A stretch of DNA of 11,515 nucleotides from an uncultured Sphingobacteriales bacterium (GTDB lineage Bacteria; Bacteroidota; Bacteroidia; Chitinophagales; Chitinophagaceae), in the NCBI GenBank assembly GCA_946479435.1, contig CAMLFX010000095.1:1-11515 (forward strand), given 5' to 3'. The notes below the pieces were generated by a model. The model searched no databases. It saw only the letters and a list, made by a program, of their open reading frames with translations, and was not told the origin of the DNA. This document shows positions 1 through 6,473 of this stretch, in pieces (within the stretch, counting starts at the first letter, position 1; each line of letters opens with the position of its first letter). The translations under genes and the position numbers were made by a program.

Positions 1-664
1 CTAAAAATGCCATTGCGCGTAGTTTAAATTCCATACCCAGGAAAAAACCTGCTTCTGCTTTTACGAAAGGTATTACCCTGATATGGCCGCCATCTTTGGT
101 TTCAGCTGTAACATACGATGGAGCAATACCTGCGCCCAGGGCAAATGATGTTCTGTTTTCTTTACTAAGCGTTGCCTCACCGCCGGTACGAAAATCAACA
201 CCTATAGGCAATGACATGATAGATACCGGGAATTCTTCTGCAAAACGTACATTATAAAATCTGCCGGAATCCAGATTGTATGACTGAAGTGTAACACTAT
301 CTTGTTTGAAGGTAAAACCGGTATAAGAAAAACCAAGATCAAGCGTTACTGCACTTTTAGGGGTAATTCTTGCTATGTTGAAAAAAGTACTTATAAATAA
401 ATTACTGGACTTTGTAGACTTCATTCCGGTGAGAAATGTAGTTTGCAAGGAGTTGGAATACTGGTAAGTAGTAGTCAAAGCATTGTATGTAAAATGCAAG
501 CCATAACCAATGGAAAGACGTTTCAGTACCGCCCCCTGCACCTTATCTCCCTTGACCTTGTTAGGGTTGCTGGTAAAACCCGGAGTATGGGCAAACTGAG
601 CAAATGCAGCATTTCCTAAAAAAAGTACTGCAATAAGCAGGCTAAAAGCTTTTGTAATTTTCAT
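1..664 (-). CDS. Exported protein, probable outer-membrane beta-barrel (partial, C-terminus beyond left edge)
   Basis: The frame opens at an ATG at 664 and stays open to the window edge, giving 221 complete codons of the N-terminal part. Residues 1-22 form a clear Sec signal peptide: a lysine-containing start (MKITK), a hydrophobic core (LLIAVLFLG) and a likely cleavage after AAFA, before Q23. The rest has no further hydrophobic helix. It alternates polar and hydrophobic residues with many aromatics and glycines (for example LSIGYGLHFTYNAL, VTLDLGFSYTGFTF, FALGAGIAP), as in outer-membrane beta-strands. I do not recognise a named family. The barrel reading is inferred from composition and the secretion signal. 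It diverges from the iron permease gene across a 265-nt spacer. No good TAnnTTTG element precedes it; TATTTTAA at 688-695 (minus strand) is a poor match. Confidence 0.75.
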   Translation of the reverse strand, partial: MKITKAFSLLIAVLFLGNAAFAQFAHTPGFTSNPNKVKGDKVQGAVLKRLSIGYGLHFTYNALTTTYQYSNSLQTTFLTGMKSTKSSNLFISTFFNIARITPKSAVTLDLGFSYTGFTFKQDSVTLQSYNLDSGRFYNVRFAEEFPVSIMSLPIGVDFRTGGEATLSKENRTSFALGAGIAPSYVTAETKDGGHIRVIPFVKAEAGFFLGMEFKLRAMAFL

Positions 665-708
665 CGGTATTTTGGCAGTTATGCAGGTTAAAATAAAGCC
701 AAAAAAAT

Positions 709-777
709 CACTTATGCAAGTGTGAGTACTTACTACCGGTAGCTTATTAAAAATTTAAAGTACTAAATACGGTATTT
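709..777. repeat. Cluster of short palindromes in the divergent spacer
   Basis: Within 69 bases there are CACTT-ATGC-AAGTG (709-722), the perfect 10-base palindrome CTACCGGTAG (733-742), AAATAC-G-GTATTT (765-777), and two copies of AGTACT (725-730 and 759-764) whose 7-base forms AGTACTT and AAGTACT face each other as inverted arms around the central palindrome. The cluster lies 45-113 bases upstream of the barrel-protein start codon and 153-221 bases upstream of the iron permease start. This could be an operator region or RNA hairpins in a leader. Which of these applies, if any, is not shown by the sequence. The rest of spacer 665-929 is AT-rich and holds nothing else I can name. Confidence 0.5.
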
Positions 778-929
778 GCTATTTGTGATTATAAACAATT
801 TTCTGAAAATGCCGATGATCAACAACATAAGGCAAAAACCTAAAGGAAATTGAAAGCTTTACAAATGAGCAACGTAAATAAGGGCATAATTTTAGTATTA
901 ACTTCATAGTTATTGACATATAACGAACT

Positions 930-1415
930 ATGAAAAACCATAAAGACGTTTCTTCCGTCTGGAAGCTATTTGACAAGTTTTCCAATAAGGCCACTAAAGC
1001 TACAGGTAGCCCTGTAGCTTTTATCTTGGCTGTGCTTATTGTTGTTATTTGGGCTGTAAGCGGCCCGCTTTTCGACTTTTCCGAAACCTGGCAATTAGTA
1101 ATAAATACAGGTACAACTATCATTACATTTTTGATGGTATTTGTTATCCAACAATCGCAGAACAAGGATACAATGGCGCTGCATATGAAGTTAAATGAGT
1201 TGATAGCATCCAATAAAACAGCCAGCAATAGACTGATAGATGTAGAAGACCTTACAGAAAAGGAACTGGAAGCAATTAAAAATTATTATATCGAATTATC
1301 AGAATTGGCAAAAAAGGAGAATGATATTCACGCTACGCACTCTTTGGATGAAGCAAAAGAAAATGCAGCACAAAAACGTGAGCGCATAAAATCTGGTACC
1401 AGTAAAAAACAATAG
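930..1415 (+). CDS. Low-affinity iron permease-family membrane protein
   Basis: The 161-aa product matches the bacterial form of the low-affinity iron permease family (Pfam Iron_permease, related in part to yeast Fet4). Visible features are an N-terminal amphipathic segment with FDKFSNKATKATGSP (14-28), a first membrane helix (about 29-47), a WQLVINTGTTIITF segment (54-67) starting the second helix (to about 75), and then the family hallmark IQQSQNKD followed by ALHMKLNELI (73-92). The charged tail after residue 100 is predicted soluble and rich in E and K, perhaps coiled coil. Two helices only are too few for a transporter monomer, so oligomerisation would be needed. Iron transport by these short bacterial members is assigned by family name and is not well proven. 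No strong promoter is visible; TAATTTTA at 887-894 differs from TAnnTTTG at one position. Confidence 0.85.
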   Translation: MKNHKDVSSVWKLFDKFSNKATKATGSPVAFILAVLIVVIWAVSGPLFDFSETWQLVINTGTTIITFLMVFVIQQSQNKDTMALHMKLNELIASNKTASNRLIDVEDLTEKELEAIKNYYIELSELAKKENDIHATHSLDEAKENAAQKRERIKSGTSKKQ

Positions 1416-1494
1416 TAAAATGTTAAGGCAGTTATGCCCATTAAACTATAGGGTTAAAACATTATCTAATTAAGAACTAAACTTCGAACTATAT

Positions 1495-1851
1495 ATGATT
1501 CAGTTAAATAAAAGCTTGATTCTTGTTGCCGGGCTGATGTTATTTTCAGCTGCAGATAGTTCAGCACAAATTATAGTAAACATACGCCCTGCAAGGCCTT
1601 CAGTTGTTATAAACAGGCCCACCATGCCTGCCCCGGGATATGTTTGGGTGGAAGAAGATTGGCAACCCCAAAACAATGATTATGCATGGCATGGCGGCTA
1701 TTGGGCAGCACCACCAAGACCTCATGCTGTTTGGGTACCCGGATACTGGGAAGAAAAACATATAGCTAAAGGCCATGGTAATGGGAAAGGACACGCAAAA
1801 GGCAAGGGAAAAGGCCATGGTTACGTTTGGGTACCAGGACATTGGAGATAA
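1495..1851 (+). CDS. YXWGXW (WXXGXW) repeat secreted protein
   Basis: A 118-aa protein with a signal peptide (hydrophobic core LILVAGLMLFSAA, cleavage probably after SSA at residue 24). The mature part carries four tryptophan-rich units: YVWVEEDW (49-56), YAWHGGYW (63-70), AVWVPGYW (78-85) and YVWVPGHW (110-117). This matches the YXWGXW/WXXGXW repeat family, which is common in exported proteins of Gram-negative bacteria and has no established function. Between the third and fourth units sits a low-complexity insert rich in Gly, His and Lys (90-109), which could bind metal or polyanions; that is inference. The stop codon is only 5 nt before the CAP gene start, so the two are probably cotranscribed. 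The upstream gap (1416-1494) has no clear promoter, so read-through from the iron permease gene is possible. Confidence 0.85.
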   Translation: MIQLNKSLILVAGLMLFSAADSSAQIIVNIRPARPSVVINRPTMPAPGYVWVEEDWQPQNNDYAWHGGYWAAPPRPHAVWVPGYWEEKHIAKGHGNGKGHAKGKGKGHGYVWVPGHWR

Positions 1852-1856
1852 ATGCT

Positions 1857-2327
1857 ATGGGTAAAAAAATAAAAATCACTGCCGTATTGTTGCTTAGTAT
1901 AATAACTATTGCATGCCATGCACAAACAGATATTGATACTAACTTACTGCTTAGCAAAATAAATATGCTACGTACTGAAGGTTGCAAATGTGGTGACAAT
2001 ACAATGCCCCCTACTACACCTCTTGTATGGAATACAACTTTAGCTGATGCTGCCCTGAACCATAGTATTTATATGGATAAGGTGCAAAGGCTTGAACATC
2101 AGGATACAAATGGGAACAGGGCTGGAAAACGCATAACAAGGAGAGGATATAGTTGGCGAACATACGGTGAAAATATAGCAATGGGACCGGAAACGGTTGA
2201 AGCGGCATTAGAGATATGGAAAAACAGCCCCTCACATTGCAAGAATATAATGAACCCTGATTTTAAGGAAATAGGCATGGCAAAATCGGGTAAATACTGG
2301 ACGCAAGTGTTTGCTGCACCTAAATAA
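1857..2327 (+). CDS. CAP (SCP/PR-1-like) domain secreted protein
   Basis: A 156-aa protein with a signal peptide (GKKIKITAVLLLSIITIACHA, cleavage probably after A22). The CAP fold is marked by the first helix region (LADAALNHSIYM, 62-73), RLEHQD with the cavity histidine H81, GENIAMG with E105, E119 in ALEIW, SPSHC with H127, NIMNPDFKEIGMA and the last strand YWTQVFA. H81, E105, E119 and H127 correspond to the usual two-His two-Glu CAP cavity. C43-x-C45 and C128 could form a disulfide and are typical of Bacteroidota members. An upstream in-frame ATG at 1827 lies inside the preceding gene and would put ten extra residues before the signal peptide, so the start at 1857 is preferred. Bacterial CAP proteins are exported, and their ligands are mostly unknown. 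Confidence 0.88.
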   Translation: MGKKIKITAVLLLSIITIACHAQTDIDTNLLLSKINMLRTEGCKCGDNTMPPTTPLVWNTTLADAALNHSIYMDKVQRLEHQDTNGNRAGKRITRRGYSWRTYGENIAMGPETVEAALEIWKNSPSHCKNIMNPDFKEIGMAKSGKYWTQVFAAPK

Positions 2328-2359
2328 AACGAGAGGATACTTATGGTAGCCTCTCGTTT
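2327..2359. terminator. Bidirectional rho-independent terminator
   Basis: A 10-bp perfect stem pairs AAACGAGAGG (2327-2336) with CCTCTCGTTT (2350-2359). Inside it, after one mismatch, TAC (2338-2340) pairs with GTA (2346-2348) around the loop TTATG. The A-run on the left and T-rich sequence on the right (TTTGTTGTAAAATTATTTTT) let it work on either strand. It lies between the convergent CAP gene, whose stop codon it touches, and the DUF2147 gene ending at 2376. Confidence 0.85.
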
Positions 2360-2375
2360 GTTGTAAAATTATTTT

Positions 2376-2840
2376 TCAATCTGCTCTCACCCATGTGGTA
2401 GAGCGCCCTATCATCGATATTCCAATATACCCTCTCACATCCAGCTTATCACCATCTTTAGTTATTTTGCAAGAATATGTTTTCCCGTTTTTAGGATCGT
2501 AAATAGTACCATCCTCATATAAGCCATCTTCTGTTTTTCTAAAACCTTTTAATATTACCAGGCCAACTATCGGGTGGTTTCTTTTCGATACATCAGGGTT
2601 ACGTGCATCAATTTTGGGTTTACCATCTCTATTAGGCACCTTCAGCCATTCTACCTTACCGTAAAATTTATTGTCTTTGGCCCTGTAAATATGAACCTTT
2701 GCGGTCTTTTCTTCATTGAACCAATGCCCCTCCAAAGGGTCGGCTTGCGCAATAGCAATTTTACCGATAAACGAGAAAAAAATGGTGATGAAGAACAGAC
2801 GTAAAGAAAATAACCTAAGCATGGGTTTAAAATTTACCAT
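2376..2840 (-). CDS. DUF2147 exported protein
   Basis: The 154-aa product fits DUF2147. It has a signal peptide (hydrophobic stretch about 8-31, cleavage probably after AIA, before Q32), then the family pattern: DPLEGHW (34-40), KFYGKVEWLK (58-67), NPD..KRN.PIVGLVILKGF (81-100), DGTIYDPKNGKTYSCKI (110-126), and LDVRGYIGISMIGRSTTW (133-150). These short proteins are predicted beta-rich lipocalin-like domains in the periplasm, and their role is unknown. The start could be the ATG at 2840 or an in-frame ATG six codons later at 2822, which gives a more usual signal peptide. A TAATTTTG element at 2898-2905 suggests its own promoter, although it also follows the GIN gene by only 62 nt on the same strand. 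Confidence 0.85.
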   Translation of the reverse strand: MVNFKPMLRLFSLRLFFITIFFSFIGKIAIAQADPLEGHWFNEEKTAKVHIYRAKDNKFYGKVEWLKVPNRDGKPKIDARNPDVSKRNHPIVGLVILKGFRKTEDGLYEDGTIYDPKNGKTYSCKITKDGDKLDVRGYIGISMIGRSTTWVRAD

Positions 2841-2897
2841 GCTTTAAATTAATGAAAATTTGTGGTTAACGAAGCAGAACTATGTTAATATTTTTTA

Positions 2898-2905
2898 CAA
2901 AATTA
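2898..2905 (-). promoter_or_regulatory. Bacteroidota -7 element for the DUF2147 gene
   Basis: Read on the minus strand this is TAATTTTG, a full match to the Bacteroidota -7 consensus TAnnTTTG, 57 nt upstream of the ATG at 2840. It overlaps the stop codon of the GIN gene (TTA at 2903-2905 on the plus strand). No TTG is seen at the expected -33 distance. Because this is AT-rich sequence, a chance match is possible. Confidence 0.4.
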
Positions 2906-3637
2906 GTTTACTGCCTCTACGGAACCAGGGCCAGTGATACTCGTTGATACATTAGGCTTACCCTTATATTTTATATCGCCCGCACCGGTTATTGATGCAT
3001 TTAAATCACCTAAGGCTGTTATCTGAATATCGCCCGCACCAGTTACAGAAGCTGCGGTAGAATGTGTTTGCAAACCATAGGCTTTAATATCACCCAGGCC
3101 TGTTATACGCAAATCAGCTTCATTGACATTGCCCGACTTTACACTTACATCGCCGGCACCTGAAAGCTTCGCAACAAATCTATTTGCATTTAAATTTTGA
3201 ATGTTTACATCGCCGGTACCTGTAACATTTAGTTCAAAACTTTCGCCTGTAAGATTGCCATCTATATCGGCATCACCCGCACCGGTTATTGTTAATGCCC
3301 TAAGCTGAGGTATATTGATCTCGGCTATTATAGCTTCATCTGAACGGAAATGAAACAGTTTTTCGGTATATAACCGCAATACCCCATTCTTAACCTCGGT
3401 TTTCACCTCGTTTTGCAGGTTTTTTTGTGCCTTTATTTGCAGAAGAGGCGCGCCTGTATTATTAGCTATATGTATTTTAGCTTTCAGCGGCATGTCAATA
3501 TCTACCGCATAAAATTCAGTTACGTTGCGTTCTACTGTTTCAACTGCACCTTCACCTCTTATTACTTTACGTTTGCAAGATGAGCATACAGCTACCAGCA
3601 TTACTAGCCCAAGCAGGTAATAAACAGTTTTTTTCAT
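2903..3637 (-). CDS. Head GIN domain (DUF2807) exported protein
   Basis: A 244-aa protein of the putative auto-transporter adhesin head GIN family (DUF2807). The N-terminus is a signal sequence (KKTVYYLLGLVMLVAVCSSC). C21 follows Ser-Ser and could be lipidated, but the -3 residue is Cys rather than Leu or Val, so the lipobox is imperfect. After an N-terminal domain with FYAVDIDMPLKAKIHI (42-57) come seven turns of an xTGxGD motif centred near residues 119, 140, 160, 180, 200, 218 and 236 (TGAGD, TGTGD, SGAGD, TGLGD, TGAGD, TGAGD and a degenerate TGPGS). The period of 18-21 residues fits a right-handed beta-helix. It ends the oxidase cluster with a 19-nt gap from the 73-aa gene. The function of GIN proteins is unknown; despite the name they are usually periplasmic or surface lipoproteins, not autotransporters. 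Confidence 0.88.
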   Translation of the reverse strand: MKKTVYYLLGLVMLVAVCSSCKRKVIRGEGAVETVERNVTEFYAVDIDMPLKAKIHIANNTGAPLLQIKAQKNLQNEVKTEVKNGVLRLYTEKLFHFRSDEAIIAEINIPQLRALTITGAGDADIDGNLTGESFELNVTGTGDVNIQNLNANRFVAKLSGAGDVSVKSGNVNEADLRITGLGDIKAYGLQTHSTAASVTGAGDIQITALGDLNASITGAGDIKYKGKPNVSTSITGPGSVEAVN

Positions 3638-3656
3638 ATTGATGTAGTGTGAGTGA

Positions 3657-3878
3657 TTAAATCTGCCCTTTATTATGACGCCACCAAATAAAGCCTACGG
3701 TACTTAAAATACCAAGAGGTAGCAACGCAAGATATAAGATACCGCCATTCAGTCCACGGGCGCTCTTTTCATCGAGCCCTGCTGCAGTTTTAGTACATAC
3801 TGCACAGCCCTGCGCTTTTACCATCGCAGGTACCATCAGCATTACTACTACCAACACACGGAACAATATCTTTTTCAT
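3657..3878 (-). CDS. Small CxxC membrane protein in the oxidase cluster
   Basis: A 73-aa protein. Residues 1-22 are a signal peptide-like helix (KKILFRVLVVVMLMVPAMVKA) with a plausible cleavage before Q23. Two residues later comes a CAVC motif (C25 and C28), then a short polar linker (TKTAAGLDEKSARGLNGG), one membrane helix (about 46-66, ILYLALLPLGILSTVGFIWW) and a short basic tail (RHNKGQI). The topology would place the CxxC pair on the periplasmic side, anchored by one helix. I do not recognise a named family. It lies 40 nt after the DUF420 gene, and its neighbours, SCO and DUF420, are oxidase-assembly factors. A role in copper or thiol handling for the CuA site is inferred only from the CxxC and this position. 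Confidence 0.8.
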   Translation of the reverse strand: MKKILFRVLVVVMLMVPAMVKAQGCAVCTKTAAGLDEKSARGLNGGILYLALLPLGILSTVGFIWWRHNKGQI

Positions 3879-3918
3879 ATCCTAAAATTAAGACAACCTT
3901 ATCTACCAACCAAAAGCC

Positions 3919-4461
3919 TTATGTATAGTAAGGCGATATCATCAGGTAAACAATTACGCCTGTTATACTTACATATAACCACAACGGAAAGGTATACTTT
4001 GCCAGTTTCTTATGTTTACCGAATTCACCTGTCAAAGCGCGGTATGCCGTATACAAAATGAACGGGAGTATAATGGCTGCAAGAAATATATGTGTTATAA
4101 GAATAACGAAATACACATAACGAATACTACCCTCGCCACCATATTTTGTATCGCCTGATAAAAGGTGATGTGCTATATAGGAAATGAGGAATAATGCTGA
4201 TAATATAATTGCTGTCATCATCAGCTTTTTATGACCTACATAATTTTTATTCTTTACCGCTATTAGCCCAGCTATTAATAATACAGAAACACAAGTATTA
4301 AGCACAGCATTTATTTGCGCAAATACATGAACATCAAATCCAAGATCTACTTCAAGCTTAACTTTCGATAGTATAGCCACTGCTGCAAATACCACAAAAG
4401 ACACTGTGTATATCAGCAGTCTTGCATTTTTATCGTTTTTCTTAAGTACGGGAGATAACAT
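3919..4461 (-). CDS. DUF420 (CtaM-like) membrane protein, oxidase assembly
   Basis: A 180-aa membrane protein with about five helices (about 15-33, 45-68, 82-101, 117-138 and 156-176). The family is recognised from the conserved histidine pattern: H45 (DVHVFAQINAVLN), GHKKLMM (H77), AHHLLSGD (H98, H99), VILITHIFLA (H124) and GKHKKLAKYTFPLWLYVS (H150). It corresponds to DUF420, which includes CtaM (YozB), a protein required for aa3-type oxidase function in Staphylococcus aureus. The start codon at 4461 comes one base after the SCO stop codon, so translation is probably coupled. Membrane-embedded histidines suggest heme or copper contact, but the mechanism is not known to me. Confidence 0.85.
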   Translation of the reverse strand: MLSPVLKKNDKNARLLIYTVSFVVFAAVAILSKVKLEVDLGFDVHVFAQINAVLNTCVSVLLIAGLIAVKNKNYVGHKKLMMTAIILSALFLISYIAHHLLSGDTKYGGEGSIRYVYFVILITHIFLAAIILPFILYTAYRALTGEFGKHKKLAKYTFPLWLYVSITGVIVYLMISPYYT

Positions 4462-4462
4462 C

Positions 4463-5191
4463 TTATTTGTTTTGTTTCTTTTGTCTCTTCTTTTCGATGG
4501 TCAGTAACACAATATCATCAGCACATTTTCTCAGGTCAACAGTATCAAGACCATTGTAATATCCTCTTATATACCTGTCCTGATCCAGCAATACCAATTT
4601 TTCAGTATGTACAAAATCATCTGCTCCACCATCGCCGGGCGTGGTGTATACCCTTAGTTCGTTACGTGCAAAATTGTAAATGTCTTTTTTAGCCCCGGTA
4701 AGGAACCACCAATGATCGTGATTGACACCGTGTTTATTAGCATATTCGCGAAGCGCCGGGAAAGTGTCTCTTTCAGGATTAACTGTTATAGAAATAAAAT
4801 GCACGGCTGTATCCAGCGAACTCTCCATCTTGGGGTTGCGCCTGAAAGCCTTCTGCAACATACCCATATTAGCAGTAAGCTTAGGGCATATAGACGGGCA
4901 ATTGGCAAAGAAAAAATCAATAACCAGTATTTTGCCTTTAAGGTCTTTGTTTAATGATACCTGTTTGCCAAACTGATTGATGAGGGTAATATCGTTTACC
5001 TGGTGAAAAATTGTATCAAAGTCCACCTTTCCATTTTCAGTAATAGTATCTACCTTATCTGCCACATAATACCCAGGAAGAAATATCTTATCCTTCGACA
5101 TTATTTTGGCAATGAGATAAAAAGACAACGGTAGCAAAAATGCTACCGCTAATCCCATAAAAAACTTTTTGTTTGAATTCTTTTTCGTCAT
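4463..5191 (-). CDS. sco1: SCO1/SenC family copper chaperone for CuA assembly
   Basis: A 242-aa protein with one N-terminal membrane anchor (about 10-30) and a thioredoxin-like periplasmic domain. The copper ligands are visible: C98 and C102 in FFFANCPSICP, and the distal H195 in DDFVHTEKLVLLD. The family strand ISITVNPERDTF (133-144) and the WWFLTG segment (161-166) are also present. SCO proteins bind copper and help load, or reduce the thiols of, the CuA site in oxidase subunit II. It lies 22 nt after subunit IV and 1 nt before the DUF420 gene. The C-terminus is unusually basic (EKKRQKKQNK). Subunit II, its expected client, is not in this window. Confidence 0.93.
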   Translation of the reverse strand: MTKKNSNKKFFMGLAVAFLLPLSFYLIAKIMSKDKIFLPGYYVADKVDTITENGKVDFDTIFHQVNDITLINQFGKQVSLNKDLKGKILVIDFFFANCPSICPKLTANMGMLQKAFRRNPKMESSLDTAVHFISITVNPERDTFPALREYANKHGVNHDHWWFLTGAKKDIYNFARNELRVYTTPGDGGADDFVHTEKLVLLDQDRYIRGYYNGLDTVDLRKCADDIVLLTIEKKRQKKQNK

Positions 5192-5213
5192 TCCTAATTG
5201 TTTAGCGTGCTAT

Positions 5214-5630
5214 TTATTTCACGCCCGAAGTAGTATTCATGTGCAACCAGAAACCGCCATCGGCCAGGAATGCTATTATGAACCATATAAATAAAGTAAG
5301 CGGTATCAAAACTGTTATCAGGAAACTCTTCACCTCATCGCCAAGGTGCATGAATATAGCAACTATGTAGCCAGCCTTGAATAGTGTAAGCGCCATGAAG
5401 AAGAATACTACCAATGCCTTAGGCATATGGTGGCTAAAGAACATACCTATTATTACCTCAACAATTGTTACAGCCAATAGTATCCAGAACACTTTCCATA
5501 TTCTGCCTATTTGCTTTTTACTTTCAGGTGAGGCTACATCGCTGTGATGTTGCATAACACCAGAATACAATTTTGATTGATCACCTTCGTACAGGTGCTG
5601 TATGTTATCGTTATGATGATGACTAGACAT
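5214..5630 (-). CDS. Cytochrome c oxidase subunit IV (prokaryotic COX4-like)
   Basis: A 138-aa protein with three membrane helices (about 46-65, 72-95 and 102-123) separated by short loops. The segment FKAGYIVAIFMHLGDE (84-99) is typical of the prokaryotic subunit IV family (COX4_pro). The soluble N-terminus of about 44 residues is rich in histidine (HHH at 4-6, H12, H28, H29), which is longer than in the minimal family members. Subunit IV is a small accessory subunit thought to stabilise the heme-copper oxidase. It sits 39 nt after the longer subunit III gene and 22 nt before SCO, within the same presumed operon. Confidence 0.88.
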   Translation of the reverse strand: MSSHHHNDNIQHLYEGDQSKLYSGVMQHHSDVASPESKKQIGRIWKVFWILLAVTIVEVIIGMFFSHHMPKALVVFFFMALTLFKAGYIVAIFMHLGDEVKSFLITVLIPLTLFIWFIIAFLADGGFWLHMNTTSGVK

Positions 5631-5669
5631 GTATAAATACGTTTGTTGTGAATTAAAGAATTTAAATAA

Positions 5670-6416
5670 TTACAGCAGGTAGAAGCAAGTGAATACGAAT
5701 ACCCAAACCAGATCTACAAAGTGCCAGTAAAGGCCCACTTTTTCTACCATCTCGTAGTGGCCACGGCGTTCGTAAGTACCGTTTACAGTGTTTATCAGCA
5801 CAAGTATATTGAAGATAACACCACTGGTAACGTGCGCACCATGGAAGCCCGTAATGGTAAAGAAATAGTTATAGAAATCGTGTGTAGCCTGTGCTCCATG
5901 TGCCGGCAATGCAGCTGCAATTTCGGGTTTGCTCATGTTGAAGAAGCCCTTTATGGCATCCAGCGGCGTGTTAGCATCGGTAAAAGAACCCCACCACGCA
6001 CCCTGATGGTGTAAGTGTGTCCATTCCCATGCCTGGCAAGATAAGAAGGCAATACCACCAATAATTGTCCAAAGCAACCATTTGATGACACCGTTTTTAT
6101 CACCATAATGGCCGGCATGTACTGCAAGTACCATTGTTACCGAACTCATGATCAGGATAAACGTCATCAAGCTCACGAATAATAATGGTAGGTTCATGTG
6201 CCCCATAAACGGGAATGCATGGAATACGTGGTTCGCATCGGGCCACACAGCGCTAAAGAAGCGGGTGGTACCGTATGAGATAAGAAATGCGCCGAATGTG
6301 AATGCATCCGAAAGAAGGAAAAACCACATCATCATCTTACCATAGCTCACGTTAAACGGTGAGCGTCCACCTCCCCATACTTTAGTCTCGGCTGTTGTAG
6401 CTGCAGCTTGTGCCAT
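5670..6416 (-). CDS. Cytochrome c oxidase subunit III, long copy
   Basis: A 248-aa protein with five predicted helices (about 28-48, 75-98, 111-130, 183-210 and 228-247). Subunit III hallmarks are WFFLLSDAFTFGAFLISY (31-48), CQAWEW (127-132), ITGFHGAHVTSGVIFN (188-203) and the terminal WHFVDLVWVFVF (231-242). D37 in the S-D pair takes the place of the acidic residue conserved in subunit III (Glu in many, Asp in CyoC-type forms). Between the third and fourth helices is a periplasmic or cytoplasmic loop of about 50 residues rich in Ala and His. The subunit supports proton uptake and stability of the catalytic subunit. It follows the shorter subunit III copy by 57 nt. Which catalytic subunit it serves cannot be told from here. 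Confidence 0.92.
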   Translation of the reverse strand: MAQAAATTAETKVWGGGRSPFNVSYGKMMMWFFLLSDAFTFGAFLISYGTTRFFSAVWPDANHVFHAFPFMGHMNLPLLFVSLMTFILIMSSVTMVLAVHAGHYGDKNGVIKWLLWTIIGGIAFLSCQAWEWTHLHHQGAWWGSFTDANTPLDAIKGFFNMSKPEIAAALPAHGAQATHDFYNYFFTITGFHGAHVTSGVIFNILVLINTVNGTYERRGHYEMVEKVGLYWHFVDLVWVFVFTCFYLL

Positions 6417-6473
6417 AATTAGTTTATAATATTTCGGTTAGTTGTGAATACGCGTGCGAATTTCGAAAGAATT

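Noticed and set aside
779..1228. Open frame of 149 codons on the minus strand
   Set aside because: It lies opposite the iron permease gene, whose protein matches a known family; the antisense frame has no recognisable domain.
1427..1438. Small hairpin GGCA-GTTA-TGCC after the iron permease gene
   Set aside because: The stem is only four base pairs and no T-run follows, so it is not a credible terminator.
1827..1856. Earlier in-frame start for the CAP gene
   Set aside because: It overlaps the end of the YXWGXW gene and would place ten extra residues before a well-formed signal peptide starting at 1857.
2920..3290. Repeated GC-rich units that could suggest a CRISPR-like or intergenic repeat array
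   Set aside because: The units are in frame and encode the TGxGD turns of the GIN protein; there are no unique spacers of constant length.
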